A stretch of DNA of 64,000 bases, taken from Terriglobia bacterium. GTDB taxonomy: Bacteria > Acidobacteriota > Terriglobia > Bryobacterales > Bryobacteraceae. A program made the position numbers and the translations under genes. The stretch covers positions 62,001 to 126,000 of the forward strand of contig JAJPHN010000057.1 of NCBI GenBank assembly GCA_021325235.1, given 5' to 3'. The notes beneath the pieces are model-generated. The model did no database searches and was not told the DNA's origin. It saw nothing but the letters and a program-made list of their open reading frames with translations. Below are positions 43,789 to 58,213 of the stretch, piece by piece. The stretch's first letter is position 1. Each line of letters begins with the position of its first letter.

Positions 43789-43824
43789 GCCTGCTGCGCG
43801 GGAGCGTGCGGCAGGCTTTTTTCT
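43789..43824 (+). terminator. Rho-independent terminator after atpE
   Basis: GCCTGC (43789-43794) pairs with GCAGGC (43811-43816), with further G-C pairing inside the loop, and T6 follows directly. The T-run ends only a few bases before the ATG of the aldolase gene. Confidence 0.85.
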
Positions 43825-43830
43825 TATTGC

Positions 43831-44715
43831 ATGAAGCTGCAAGGCATTTTCCCCGCTCTGGCCACGCCTTTCGATTACCAGGGCAAACTGTACCGCACCA
43901 AAGTTTTCCATAACGTCGAGAAGCTGAACCAGGTCGGGCTGGCCGGTTACACGGTTTGCGGATCCACCGGCGAAACGCCGCTGCTCTCGAGCGACGAGCG
44001 GCTGGAACTGATGCGCTGGGTCAAAGAAGCGAGCGCGCCGGGCAAAATTCTGATCGCGGGCGTGGGCGCCGAGAGCGTGCATGAGACCGTCCGCATGGCC
44101 AAGTGTGCAGCCGAGATCGGCTACGATGCCGCGCTCGTGCTGACGCCGTTTTATTACCGCAACCAGATGTATCGGGCCGATACGCAGGCGCTATTTTTTC
44201 GCGCTGTTGCCGACCAGTCGCCGCTGCCCGTGCTGCTCTACAACATCCCGCAGGTGACCGGTTACGATCTGCCGGTGGAAACGATCGCGGCGCTTTCACA
44301 ACACCCGAATGTTGCCGGTATGAAAGACAGCTCGGGCAACATGCCGAAGCTGGACGAAACGCTGAAGGCGGTGAAGCCGGGATTTCAGGTGCTGACCGGC
44401 TCGAGCGCGAGTATTTACGAGGCGCTGAAGCTGGGCGCTGCGGGAGCCATTCTGGCGATTGCGAATGCGCTGCCCTATGCATGCGTGACGATCTGGGAGG
44501 CGTTTCGCACGCGCGAGCACGAGGCGGCGCAGGACTGGCAGCAGCGCATTACGCCGCTCTCGCGGCTGATGGCGGCGCAATACGGGATTCCGGCGCTGAA
44601 GTATGCGATGGACCTGAACGGATATTACGGGGGCCCGCCGCGATTGCCGTTTGTGCCGGTTTCCGCGGACGTCAGGCGAGAGATCGAGCGGGCACTGGAC
44701 GGATTGCGCGGGTAA
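43831..44715 (+). CDS. DapA-superfamily aldolase/synthase (not a typical DapA)
   Basis: This 294-residue Schiff-base lyase barrel has the GSTGE motif (CGSTGETP), the catalytic Tyr in LLYNIPQVTGYDLP and the Schiff-base Lys in GMKDSSGN. The arginine that DapA uses to hold substrate carboxylates (normally before TG) is replaced by Val. A 4-hydroxy-2-oxoglutarate or 2-keto-3-deoxy-sugar-acid aldolase is therefore more likely than lysine synthesis. The ATG has no ribosome-binding site and stands right after the atpE terminator, so the transcript may be leaderless. A xylonate-type dehydratase lies 8 kb away. Confidence 0.9.
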   Translation: MKLQGIFPALATPFDYQGKLYRTKVFHNVEKLNQVGLAGYTVCGSTGETPLLSSDERLELMRWVKEASAPGKILIAGVGAESVHETVRMAKCAAEIGYDAALVLTPFYYRNQMYRADTQALFFRAVADQSPLPVLLYNIPQVTGYDLPVETIAALSQHPNVAGMKDSSGNMPKLDETLKAVKPGFQVLTGSSASIYEALKLGAAGAILAIANALPYACVTIWEAFRTREHEAAQDWQQRITPLSRLMAAQYGIPALKYAMDLNGYYGGPPRLPFVPVSADVRREIERALDGLRG

Positions 44716-44802
44716 ACATTTTCCGGTGCAAAAATCGAAATCCCCGCTCGCTGAGGCGCGCTGACCGAGCCGAGACCGCCAGGGAGCGATCACCCGACCG
44801 GG

Positions 44803-45648
44803 CTAGCGGATGCGGCGTCGATTCCGTGCCGCCAGACCAAGCAAACCGATACCAATCAGCGCAAGAGTCGCCGGTTCGGGCGTGGCGAGCACATTTCCAT
44901 TGCGCACCTGGAAGTCGTAGCGCCCGGAGACGTTGGAATGTAAGCTGTGGCCAACGAGGCTGTCGGGACCGCCATCGAGCAGCGCGCCATTCACCAGCGA
45001 ACCGGGCAGCTGATAGTAGACGTCGAGCGTGCCCGAGAGGCCGTTGGAATAACCGGCAACTGCCGATGTTCCGCCCAGTCCGTTGTGGCCGCCGCTCGCG
45101 TCGCCCGTTTCCCACTGAATCTGGCCGTAGTTGAATTCGATATCGAAATTCCCGGCGCCGGTATCGGAGCGGTCGATGAGGATCAGTTGAAAATTGTTGA
45201 GCTTGTCAGTGTGGGCGTCGAAGTAGCCGACATTGGGCCAGTCGACGACAAACGCAGAGCGGCCCTTGTAGGTCGCAGTTCCGTACGCGACGACGCCGCT
45301 GCCGGTGCCGCGCGTATCGACATCGGCGAAGAATGGCGCGATGATCGGGTAGCCCACTCCCGTAGCCAGACCATTCGGAGTGAACTGGCTGAGCGGCGAG
45401 CCGAACGTCACGTTGCCGTTATTGTTCACGTACACATCGGTGAAGAGTCCGCCAAGGAAATTGATGCCAAAGGCTGTATCAATGCCGAGCGGCACGGCTG
45501 AACTGGAGCCGTCGTCGGTGGCGGGCAGAGTATTGGCGAGCGTGAAAGGCACGATGGCGGACGCCGAGGCCGATACCGGCACAAGCAACCACGATAAAAG
45601 TGCGACTGAAGAAATTCGGACGAGCAACGCGCCGAAATGAACCCGCAT
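44803..45648 (-). CDS. NIDO-domain PEP-CTERM exported protein
   Basis: The 281-residue protein has a signal peptide (SSVALLSWLLVPVSASASA). The body is a nidogen-type domain: VYVNNNGNVTFGSPLSQFTP, IIAPFFADVDTRGTGSGVVAYG, and FQLILIDRSDTGAGNFDIEFNYGQIQWETGDASGG. The C-terminus carries the PEP-CTERM signal TPEPATLALIGIGLLGLAA followed by RNRRRIR. It is on the same strand as, and 121 bases after, the TPR gene. The protein is probably surface-bound or processed by an exosortase encoded elsewhere. Confidence 0.92.
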   Translation of the reverse strand: MRVHFGALLVRISSVALLSWLLVPVSASASAIVPFTLANTLPATDDGSSSAVPLGIDTAFGINFLGGLFTDVYVNNNGNVTFGSPLSQFTPNGLATGVGYPIIAPFFADVDTRGTGSGVVAYGTATYKGRSAFVVDWPNVGYFDAHTDKLNNFQLILIDRSDTGAGNFDIEFNYGQIQWETGDASGGHNGLGGTSAVAGYSNGLSGTLDVYYQLPGSLVNGALLDGGPDSLVGHSLHSNVSGRYDFQVRNGNVLATPEPATLALIGIGLLGLAARNRRRIR

Positions 45649-45769
45649 GGAGCCTCCTCCCCGGATCGCTTTTATAATGCGCGTTTCGGGCTCTGCGGTA
45701 CAAGGCGCAGATTACGTGTTCGTCCTGGGCGAAAGAATGCTTCAGTACCAGCTTCTATGGCAGAGGCAC

Positions 45770-46717
45770 TCACTGCGGCTGCGCGTCGGGGTCCACCTGC
45801 TGCGGACCGAGCACACCGCGCTGAACATCATGGGTCATTTGCTGGGCGCGTTCCGAGGTTTGCTTGTAGACAGCGAATTCCTTGTCACCTTGCTCTTTCT
45901 TGCCGGCACGGCGCAGAGCGGTGGCGAGATGGAAATGCGCGGTTGGGTTCTGGGGCTGCAGACGCACGGCGTGTTCGAGCGGCGCGATGGCCTGCTCCGG
46001 CTTTCCGGCTGCAATCAGCGAACGGCCCAGACCGATGAGCGCATCCGCGAACCCGGTGTCGAGCTGGGCGGCTTTACCGAAGTGCTCGATCGCGTCCGGC
46101 CACTGCTCCTGCTGCCGGGCCATTTCGCCAAGCACGTATTCCGCGCCCGGATTTCTGGGGTCGATCGCGAGCTCGGCTTCGAATTCCTTCTTCGCGTCGG
46201 CGAAGGTGGTGGGGGTCTCGGGTTTCGAGAGAATCAATCGCCCGATGCGGTAGTGAATGCCGGGCAGAGTTGGATTCTTTTCGAGCACGAGCCGGTATTC
46301 GGACATAGCGTCGTCCCAGCGGCCCTGCGTTTCCAGTGATTCGGCGTTGAGCTGATGAACCTGGTAAGCGGAAGGATTGGTAAAGAGCAGTTCCTGTGAA
46401 GCGCGGATCGAGAGATCGCTGAAGACATGCACGCTCAAAAACTGGACCGCCGGATCACGCGGAAAGTCGTGCCGAAGCGCGCTTAGGAAATGCAGCGCGT
46501 CGTCGGTCTGGTTGAGCAGCATGGCGCAGCGCACGCCCCAGTTGCCGATTTGCATCTTGTCGTCGCTTGCAGTGGGATGCGCCTTGCGCAGATGCGGGAG
46601 AGCCTCGGCGCATTTGCCCGATTCGGCGAGTTTCAGGCCGAGCTGGGCTTCATTGGGAGCGGGCGTCTGAGCAAGAACAAAGGTGGGAACAAGCAGGCAG
46701 AGCGGGATGTACTTCAT
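45770..46717 (-). CDS. Exported TPR-repeat protein
   Basis: The 315-residue protein has a signal peptide (PLCLLVPTFVLAQ). Several tetratricopeptide repeats fill residues 24-300, for example WDDAMSEYRLVLEKNPTLPGIHYRIG, WPDAIEHFGKAAQLDTGFADALIGLG and PEQAIAPLEHAVRLQPQNPTAHFHLA. It follows TonB receptor 2 by 50 bases on the same strand. A periplasmic scaffold for that receptor is an inference, supported by a second TPR-receptor pair at 58-63 kb. Confidence 0.9.
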   Translation of the reverse strand: MKYIPLCLLVPTFVLAQTPAPNEAQLGLKLAESGKCAEALPHLRKAHPTASDDKMQIGNWGVRCAMLLNQTDDALHFLSALRHDFPRDPAVQFLSVHVFSDLSIRASQELLFTNPSAYQVHQLNAESLETQGRWDDAMSEYRLVLEKNPTLPGIHYRIGRLILSKPETPTTFADAKKEFEAELAIDPRNPGAEYVLGEMARQQEQWPDAIEHFGKAAQLDTGFADALIGLGRSLIAAGKPEQAIAPLEHAVRLQPQNPTAHFHLATALRRAGKKEQGDKEFAVYKQTSERAQQMTHDVQRGVLGPQQVDPDAQPQ

Positions 46718-46767
46718 TGGTAGACACGCGGGGCCAGCCGGAAGCCAGCCCCACGTTCAAGGCTACA

Positions 46768-49700
46768 TCAGAAGTGGAACTTGAGCGCGAATTGCAGGTT
46801 GCGCGCGCCTTGCGAGCTGTTCAGCAATCCGAGTGTACTGCCCAGGCCCGCATTCGGTGAATTGAGTATGGGCGTGTTGGTCAGGTTGATCGATTCGGCT
46901 CGGAATTCAAGCTTCTGTCTCTCGGTGAAGTTGAAGAATTTCGCGAGACTCAGATCGAGCGTATGTAAGCCCGGACCGCGCACGGTACCGACGCCGCAGG
47001 TGCCAAACGTGCCGGGAGCTGCGGGCGTAAACGCCGATGGATCAAACCATTGATACCCGCCGGCGGGCGAATTGTGCTCGCCGAGAATATCGACAGGCGC
47101 GATGCAGTTGGCGCGCGAACCGCGCGAGTTGGTGCCCGAAGCGTCGCTGGCGGAGATAGTGAGCGGGAACCCGGTATGCAGCTGGAGGATACCGTTGACT
47201 TGCCAGCCGCCCACAATGGCATCGGCGAAGCGGTTCATGTTGCTGCCGAATTTGCGGCCGCGGCCGACCGGAATGTCGTACGTGGCGTAGCTGGTGAGAA
47301 CATGCTCGGCGTCGTAGTAGCAGGGACCCCATTCGGCTTTTTTGTCGTAGAGGTTCTGCCAGTAGGGCGACGTAGGCGTGGTCTGTCCGCCCCAGGAGCC
47401 GTAATAGCCGCTCGAATCGGTCATGCATTTCGAATACGTGTAGGCGACCGAGGCATCGAGTCCGCCGCCGAGCCGTTTCTGCAGCACGGCCTGGAGCGCG
47501 TTGTAGCTCTGGTTCCCATTGGTAGCGGTACCCGAGATCTGTCCGATTTCGCTCTGCAGCGTGGGATTGCCTGCGAGATAAGGGCTGTTGACCACCGTGC
47601 CATTCGCGAGCATTTCCTTCTGCAGATACGGCATCGGCACGGCCAGATGAGTGGTCTTCTGGCCGACGTAGCCGACCTGCAGCGTGGTCGTGTTGCTCAA
47701 CTGCTGCTGTACCGTGAAGTTCCACTGATTAGAAACTGCCGGACGCACGTTCGGATCCCAGACGCGCAGCGTGGCGCCCGCGAATGGGTTGCTGGCTGTC
47801 GTGAAGGGCAGGAAGCCGTCGCTGAGGGTCGAGCCGGGTAACGAGTCGGAGGTGTAGTTGGCCTGATTCTCGTGTGCAAACGGAGGATTGATCGGCAGTC
47901 GAAGATTGGTGCCCGTGCCTTCGAGATAGCTCGAGAGGGTGTAGGCGGCGCGGATCACCGTATTCTGGCGCGGATTGTAGGCGATACCGATGCGCGGCTG
48001 ATAGTTGGTGATGCCGTTGTACTGGTTGTACAGCGCGCGGCTGTTACCGTTCTGGCCGGCGATTTCGACGTCTCCGCTAAAGAGACCGAAGTTGGCTTGG
48101 CGATTGTGCACTTCGATCCAGGGCGTGTGCAGTTCATAACGCAGGCCGAGGTTGAGGGTCAGATTGGAGGAGACGTGCCAGTCGTCCTGGAAGAAGGCGC
48201 CGAAGATATTCGCGCGCTGGCCCCAGGTGCCGCCGTTGACGCCGCCGCCGATCTGCGCGGGAAGACCGAGCATGAAGTCGGCTTCGGCCTGACCGCTGCC
48301 GCCGCCCGAAGTTGCCAGCGGATTCGGTCCGGCGGTGTAGCGGCCGTCGAAGGTGAACGTTCCGGCGAGACCGTTGTTGCCCGAGTAGAACGTGTTGATG
48401 CGGTCGCGCCACCCCTGGAATCCGACATGCATCGTATGCACGCCTTTGGTGATGACCATGGTGTCTTCGTACTGAATAACAGTATTCGCGAACAGCTGAT
48501 AGACGTCGGCGTTGCCTACCGTGGCGGCGTTACCGCCGGAGAAATCCATGGCCGGAAGAATCGTTGAGGGAATGCCGGGCAGCCCGACCTGCGCGGGGAA
48601 ATTGCTCAGGCTATTCGACGCCGCGCCGTTGTTCACCAGAACATAATTCACGCCCACGCGCGCATCGTTGACGATCGAAGGCGTGATCGTCGTGACGAGA
48701 TCGAGCACGCCGTTGTGCGTCGGATACGTCGCGAACGAGTTATAGAACAGCGGCATATTGTTGGTGCTCGGGTTGTCGATCATGCTCTGCGAATAGCGCC
48801 CGAACATGCGGTTCTTCTCCGAGATGTTCCAGTCGACGCGCGCATCGCCCTGATCGCCGTTGATGGCGCTGTGCGAAGTGTAGAGGTAATTGTTGATCAG
48901 GCCGGAGCTGGTGGGCTGCGGATAGTACTGCGAGTTCACAATCTTGAGCGCCACAGGATTGAGCAGATTGGTGGGAATGATATTGCCGGCAAAAACTGTG
49001 CGCTGCCCGTTGACAATGCTGAAGGGGTTGTAGAGCTGAACCGGTTTCGGCTGGCTCAGCAGCTGCGAGAAATTGCCGGCGCGCTCCTGGGCGGTGAAGA
49101 CGCTGGTCGCGCTCGTGCTGGTCGGGTTGTCGAAGCGCTGGCCCTGATAGTCGACGAAGAAGAAGAGCTTGTCCTTCTTGATCGGACCGCCTAGCGTGCC
49201 GCCGAACTCGTTCCAGCGCAGTTTCGCGCGCGGGGCGCCGCTGAAGTTGTTGGCCCAGTCGTTCGCATTCAAAACGTCGTTACGGAAGAACTCGAAGACG
49301 TCGCCGCTGAACCGATTGGCGCCCGATTTGATCTGCGTGCTGATGATGCCGCCCATAAAGTTGCCGAACTCGGCGGGGGCATTCTGGGTGATTTCGTTGA
49401 ATTCCTGAATGGCGTCGACGCTCGGTGCATAGCCGACCAGGTTGTCGGAGACCTGGTTGTTGTCCATGCCGTCGAGGATGAAGTTATTGGCCTGCTCGCG
49501 GTTGCCGTTCACATACGGGCGGCCGCTGCTCGCGGTTGTCTGGCCGTTGGTGAAGGTCGACGGATTCGGATGCACGCTGCCCGCGGTGAGCAGCGTCAAC
49601 TGCACGTAATTGCGCGTCGCCAGCGGCAGCGTGGTGTTGGTGCGGGCGTCGATCACCTGACCGAGCTGGGTCGATTCCGTCTGCAGCAGCGGCGCTTCGC

Positions 49701-50094
49701 TGGTCACCTCGACCTGAGTCGAAATGTTGCCGACCTGCAGCGGAAAATCGAGCTTGGCGGTCTGGTTCAGCTGCAACGTGATGGCCGAAACCGTAGCGGT
49801 TTGGAACCCCTTGGCCTCAGCCTTGACGTCATAGGTGCCGACCAGCAGATTCGAAATGCGATAGCGCCCATCGCTGTTGGTTTCGGCGCTGTACTGCGTG
49901 CCGCGCTGCGTATCGGTGGCGATGACTTTCACGCCCGCGATGGCTGCGCCGCTCGGATCCGTGACGACGCCGGTGATGTTGGCCGTGACTTCCTGCCCGA
50001 GCGCCGCGGTCACAGTGAGCAGCAGGCAAACGCAAGTCAAAAGTAAGAATTTCATGCGGCCGAGGTGGCGCGCAAGGACGGAAAACCCGTTCAT
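46768..50094 (-). CDS. TonB-dependent receptor, Oar-like (receptor 2)
   Basis: The 1108-residue protein has its ATG at 50094 preceded by GGGAGG at 5 bases. The signal peptide has a long n-region (FLLLTCVCLLLTVTAALG core). A carboxypeptidase-regulatory-like domain (NITGVVTDPSGAAIAGVKVIATDTQRG), a plug with LPLATRNYVQLTLLTAGSV and NFILDGMDNNQ, and a barrel ending NLQFALKFHF follow. It lies between a DeoR regulator and a TPR gene, downstream of a xylonate-type dehydratase, so import of a sugar or sugar acid is plausible. CGAAAG repeats stand in its upstream gap. Confidence 0.95.
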   Translation of the reverse strand: MNGFSVLARHLGRMKFLLLTCVCLLLTVTAALGQEVTANITGVVTDPSGAAIAGVKVIATDTQRGTQYSAETNSDGRYRISNLLVGTYDVKAEAKGFQTATVSAITLQLNQTAKLDFPLQVGNISTQVEVTSEAPLLQTESTQLGQVIDARTNTTLPLATRNYVQLTLLTAGSVHPNPSTFTNGQTTASSGRPYVNGNREQANNFILDGMDNNQVSDNLVGYAPSVDAIQEFNEITQNAPAEFGNFMGGIISTQIKSGANRFSGDVFEFFRNDVLNANDWANNFSGAPRAKLRWNEFGGTLGGPIKKDKLFFFVDYQGQRFDNPTSTSATSVFTAQERAGNFSQLLSQPKPVQLYNPFSIVNGQRTVFAGNIIPTNLLNPVALKIVNSQYYPQPTSSGLINNYLYTSHSAINGDQGDARVDWNISEKNRMFGRYSQSMIDNPSTNNMPLFYNSFATYPTHNGVLDLVTTITPSIVNDARVGVNYVLVNNGAASNSLSNFPAQVGLPGIPSTILPAMDFSGGNAATVGNADVYQLFANTVIQYEDTMVITKGVHTMHVGFQGWRDRINTFYSGNNGLAGTFTFDGRYTAGPNPLATSGGGSGQAEADFMLGLPAQIGGGVNGGTWGQRANIFGAFFQDDWHVSSNLTLNLGLRYELHTPWIEVHNRQANFGLFSGDVEIAGQNGNSRALYNQYNGITNYQPRIGIAYNPRQNTVIRAAYTLSSYLEGTGTNLRLPINPPFAHENQANYTSDSLPGSTLSDGFLPFTTASNPFAGATLRVWDPNVRPAVSNQWNFTVQQQLSNTTTLQVGYVGQKTTHLAVPMPYLQKEMLANGTVVNSPYLAGNPTLQSEIGQISGTATNGNQSYNALQAVLQKRLGGGLDASVAYTYSKCMTDSSGYYGSWGGQTTPTSPYWQNLYDKKAEWGPCYYDAEHVLTSYATYDIPVGRGRKFGSNMNRFADAIVGGWQVNGILQLHTGFPLTISASDASGTNSRGSRANCIAPVDILGEHNSPAGGYQWFDPSAFTPAAPGTFGTCGVGTVRGPGLHTLDLSLAKFFNFTERQKLEFRAESINLTNTPILNSPNAGLGSTLGLLNSSQGARNLQFALKFHF

Positions 50095-50178
50095 CCAGAC
50101 CTCCCTACCCTGAAGCGTGTAGAAATCAGGGGTTGACGCGATTGTAAACGTCTCGCTGGAAGCCTGTCAAGCAGAAAA

Positions 50179-50194
50179 CGAAAGAAATCGAAAG
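50179..50194. promoter_or_regulatory. Tandem CGAAAG repeats upstream of TonB receptor 2, probable DeoR operator
   Basis: CGAAAG occurs at 50179-50184 and 50189-50194, exactly 10 bases apart, one helical turn. DeoR-family regulators of sugar genes often bind short direct repeats of this kind. It lies about 85 bases upstream of the receptor start. Confidence 0.55.
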
Positions 50195-50208
50195 TTTATG
50201 ATAAGTGC

Positions 50209-51000
50209 TTAGGCGCAAACAACTTCGATTCCGCGCGTGCGCAGCTTCGCAATGTCTTCTTCGGGCGCCCCGGTATCGGTGATGACGCGGCGAATACCAT
50301 CCCAGCCGGTTATCCGGTTGGCGCTGCGACGGCCGAACTTACTCGAATCGGCCAGCACCGTGACCTGTGCCGAGGCGCTCATCATGCGGCGATTCAACTG
50401 CGCTTCCATGATGTCGAGCGTGGTCAGGCCGATATCGGCATCGAGGCCGACCGTGCTCAGAAAACAGTGGTCGGCGTGCAGAGAGTCCATCATCTGCTCG
50501 GCCTGCGGACCGACGAAAGCGCTCGAGACCGAGCGCAGGATGCCGCCGATCATCACCAGCGAGAGATCGGGCAGCTCCTGCAGAATCGACGCGACATTGA
50601 GCGCGTAGGTGATCACGGTGAGGTGCTCGGGACAGTTCCGGGCCAGTTGCGCTGCCAGTTCGGCCGAAGTCGAACCGGTGCAGAGAATCACCGTCTGCCA
50701 CGGCTCGATCAGCTGCAGCGCGGCATGCGCAATGCGCTGCTTTTCTTCGTGATGAATTCCTTCGCGCACACGGAGCGCGTGTTCGGGTTTGGCAGTGAGC
50801 GGACGGAGACCACCACCATGGGAGCGGACCAGAGCGCCCGCTTCCGAGAGCATGTCGAGATCGCCGCGCGCGGTGACCGAAGATACGCCGAAACGCTGGG
50901 CGATCTCCTCTACGGTGACGCGGCCATTCTGTCCGAGCACGCGGAGAATTTCGCGGCGCCGCTCCTCGGCCAGCATGCGATCAGGTTTTCGTTTTGACAT
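50209..51000 (-). CDS. DeoR/GlpR-family transcriptional regulator
   Basis: The protein has 263 residues. The N-terminal HTH (AEERRREILRVLGQNGRVTVEEIAQRFGVSSVTARGDLDML, about residues 10-52) is followed by SHGGGLRP and the DeoR sensor domain, with phosphosugar-binding style segments (ILCTGSTSAELA, LSTVGLDADIGLTT). GAGGA lies 6 bases before the ATG. Its place between a xylonate-type dehydratase and TonB receptor 2 suggests it senses a sugar phosphate or acid and controls the region. Confidence 0.94.
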   Translation of the reverse strand: MSKRKPDRMLAEERRREILRVLGQNGRVTVEEIAQRFGVSSVTARGDLDMLSEAGALVRSHGGGLRPLTAKPEHALRVREGIHHEEKQRIAHAALQLIEPWQTVILCTGSTSAELAAQLARNCPEHLTVITYALNVASILQELPDLSLVMIGGILRSVSSAFVGPQAEQMMDSLHADHCFLSTVGLDADIGLTTLDIMEAQLNRRMMSASAQVTVLADSSKFGRRSANRITGWDGIRRVITDTGAPEEDIAKLRTRGIEVVCA

Positions 51001-51088
51001 TCCAGATCCTCGTGGACCGTGCAGTGTATTAGTGCAGTTATCTTACAAGAACAAGGGATGTCAGCGCACTACCTTTTTTTTCGGAAGG

Positions 51089-53056
<1,968 letters not shown>

Positions 53057-53060
53057 TCTG

Positions 53061-53558
53061 ATGGCGAGCGAAGGCCGCGAGAGCATCGCGATTTATCCGG
53101 GATCGTTCGATCCGCTGACAAACGGCCATCTGGATCTGATCGCGCGCGGGGCGCGGCTCTTCCGTAACCTCATAGTAGCGGTATTGAAAAACACCCAGAA
53201 GCAGCCGTTGTTCTCGGTGGACGAGCGGCTGGGCATGATGCGCGAGGTGTGCTGCGCGTTCGGGAATGTCGAAGTGGATTCATTCGACGGGCTGCTGGTC
53301 GATTATGCCGCGCGGCGCGATGCAACGGCAATTCTGCGCGGCATTCGCGCGATATCCGATTATGAGATCGAGCTGCAGATGGCCCATGTGAACCGGCGTC
53401 TGCGCCCGGAGACGGAAACCATCTTTCTGCTGGCCAGCGAAGAGTATGCCTTCGTGAGCTCGCGCATGATCAAGGAGATCATCATGCTCGGCGGCGACGT
53501 TTCGCAGTTTGTGCCTGCGCCCGTGCTGGAGAGATTGCGCGCCAAGGTAACGCGCTGA
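53061..53558 (+). CDS. coaD: Phosphopantetheine adenylyltransferase
   Basis: This 165-residue enzyme makes dephospho-CoA from 4'-phosphopantetheine and ATP. The nucleotidyltransferase motif is [16 protein letters not shown] (T/HxGH), with [22 protein letters not shown] and the C-terminal ISSRMIKEI-type block ([20 protein letters not shown]). I chose the ATG at 53061, which gives the family length. No ribosome-binding site precedes it, and only 4 bases separate it from the divergent dehydratase start. Confidence 0.96.
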   Translation: MASEGRESIAIYPGSFDPLTNGHLDLIARGARLFRNLIVAVLKNTQKQPLFSVDERLGMMREVCCAFGNVEVDSFDGLLVDYAARRDATAILRGIRAISDYEIELQMAHVNRRLRPETETIFLLASEEYAFVSSRMIKEIIMLGGDVSQFVPAPVLERLRAKVTR

Positions 53559-53560
53559 CG

Positions 53561-54001
53561 CTATTCGCCCATGAACTGTACGATCACGCGGCGGTGGTGC
53601 GGACGCGCGCGGTGCTCGAAGACGTATAAACCCTGCCAGGTGCCGAGCCCCATCTCGCGATTGATCACCGGGATCGTGATGCTGACGTGTGTAAGCGCCG
53701 AGCGAATGTGCGAAGTCATATCGTCCGGCCCCTCCGCTGTGTGGCGGAAGCCTTCACCGTGTTCCGGCACGAGCTTTTCGAAAAAATCGCGCATATCGAG
53801 CGTAACGTCCGGATCGGCGTTCTCCTGAATGACGAGCGAACACGAGGTGTGCTGGACAAAGAGCGTGAGCAGACCGTTGGCGGCGTCCTGCTTGCGGAGC
53901 CATGTTTCGACTTCGCGAGTGAACGGGTACAGGCCCTTGCCATGTGTCGCGACAGTCAACGTTGTATGTCGAATCACAACTGAAGTTTGACGTACCCGCA
54001 C
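53561..54001 (-). CDS. YjbQ/UPF0047 family protein
   Basis: The 146-residue protein starts at GTG. The family pattern is clear: GLLTLFVQHTSCSLVIQENADPDVTLDM, GEGFRHTAEGPDDMTSHIRSAL and the C-terminal LGTWQGLYVFEHRARPHHRRV. YjbQ proteins have weak thiamin-phosphate synthase activity in E. coli, but the physiological role is unsettled. It is convergent with coaD (stop codons 2 bases apart) and divergent from the nucleotidyltransferase gene. Confidence 0.93.
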   Translation of the reverse strand: MRVRQTSVVIRHTTLTVATHGKGLYPFTREVETWLRKQDAANGLLTLFVQHTSCSLVIQENADPDVTLDMRDFFEKLVPEHGEGFRHTAEGPDDMTSHIRSALTHVSITIPVINREMGLGTWQGLYVFEHRARPHHRRVIVQFMGE

Positions 54002-54023
54002 GCTAAAATCAGCCTTTGCGCCG

Positions 54024-54880
54024 ATGAAAATTCAGAAGGCCGTCATCACCGCGGGCGCCCGCTGGCAGCGCACGCTTCCGCTGCAGAGCCTGATCGATCG
54101 CGACGGGCAGGAACGCACCGTGCTGCGCATTCTGCTCGATGAAGTGCGACGCGCGGGTATCGACGAGATTGCGGTGGTGATTCCGGCCGGCGATGAAGCG
54201 GAGTTTGCGCGCGCTGCGGGCGATCGGAATGTGAAGTTCATCGAGCAGCGCGAACCGGCAGGATATGCGCATGCGATACATTGCGCCCGGGCGTTCACCG
54301 CAGGCCAGCCGTTTCTGCACCTGGTCGGCGATCATCTGTATGCGGGCGGCAATGGAGTGAGTCCGACCGAGCGCGTAGTCGAGATCGCCGAAGCCGAGGG
54401 TTGCACGGTCTCGGCAGTACAGGCCACTCGCGAGACACTTCTTTCGCACTACGGAGCGATCGGCGGACAGCGGGTGACCGGCAAGCCCGATTTGTACCGG
54501 GTCACAAAAGTGCTCGAAAAGCCAACGCCCACCGAAGCCGAACAGGAGCTGCCGATTTCCGGTCTGCGCGCCGGGCATTACCTCTGCTTTTTCGGCATGC
54601 ATGTTCTGACGCCTAGCGTGATGGAGATTTTGGAGCGTGGCCTGGCTGAGCCGGGCGAGAAAATTACGCTCTCGGCGGCGCTTTCCGAGCTGGCCGCGCG
54701 TGAACAGTACCTGGCCGTCGAGCAGACCGCGCGCCGCTACGACATTGGGGCGAAATACGGGCTGTTCTACGCGCAACTGGCGCTCGGGTTGAACGGGCGG
54801 GACCGCAATGCGCTCCTGGCTCAGCTTCTTGAACTGGTGGCGCTGCACAACACGGAGACGCACGAGATCGGGCAGGGTGC

Positions 54881-54884
<4 letters not shown>
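54024..54884 (+). CDS. Sugar-1-phosphate nucleotidyltransferase, GalU-like
   Basis: The 286-residue protein has the NTP_transferase fold: start KAVITAGARWQRTLPLQSLID, LDEVRRAGIDEIAVVIPAG, EPAGYAHAIHCAR, the metal-binding LVGDHLY and the KVLEKPTP region. The usual GxGTR loop is changed to TAGARWQRTLPL, so base specificity may differ from ordinary GalU. The stop overlaps the start of the kinase-pyrophosphorylase fusion (GTGA), so the two are made together. A TAAAAT at 54004-54009 would give a very short leader. Confidence 0.88.
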
Positions 54885-58207
<3,323 letters not shown>

Positions 58208-58213
58208 CTCGTT

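Noticed and set aside
43831-44715. Annotation as true dihydrodipicolinate synthase (DapA)
   Set aside because: The substrate-binding arginine before TG is Val and no lysine-pathway gene is nearby, so only the superfamily is assigned.
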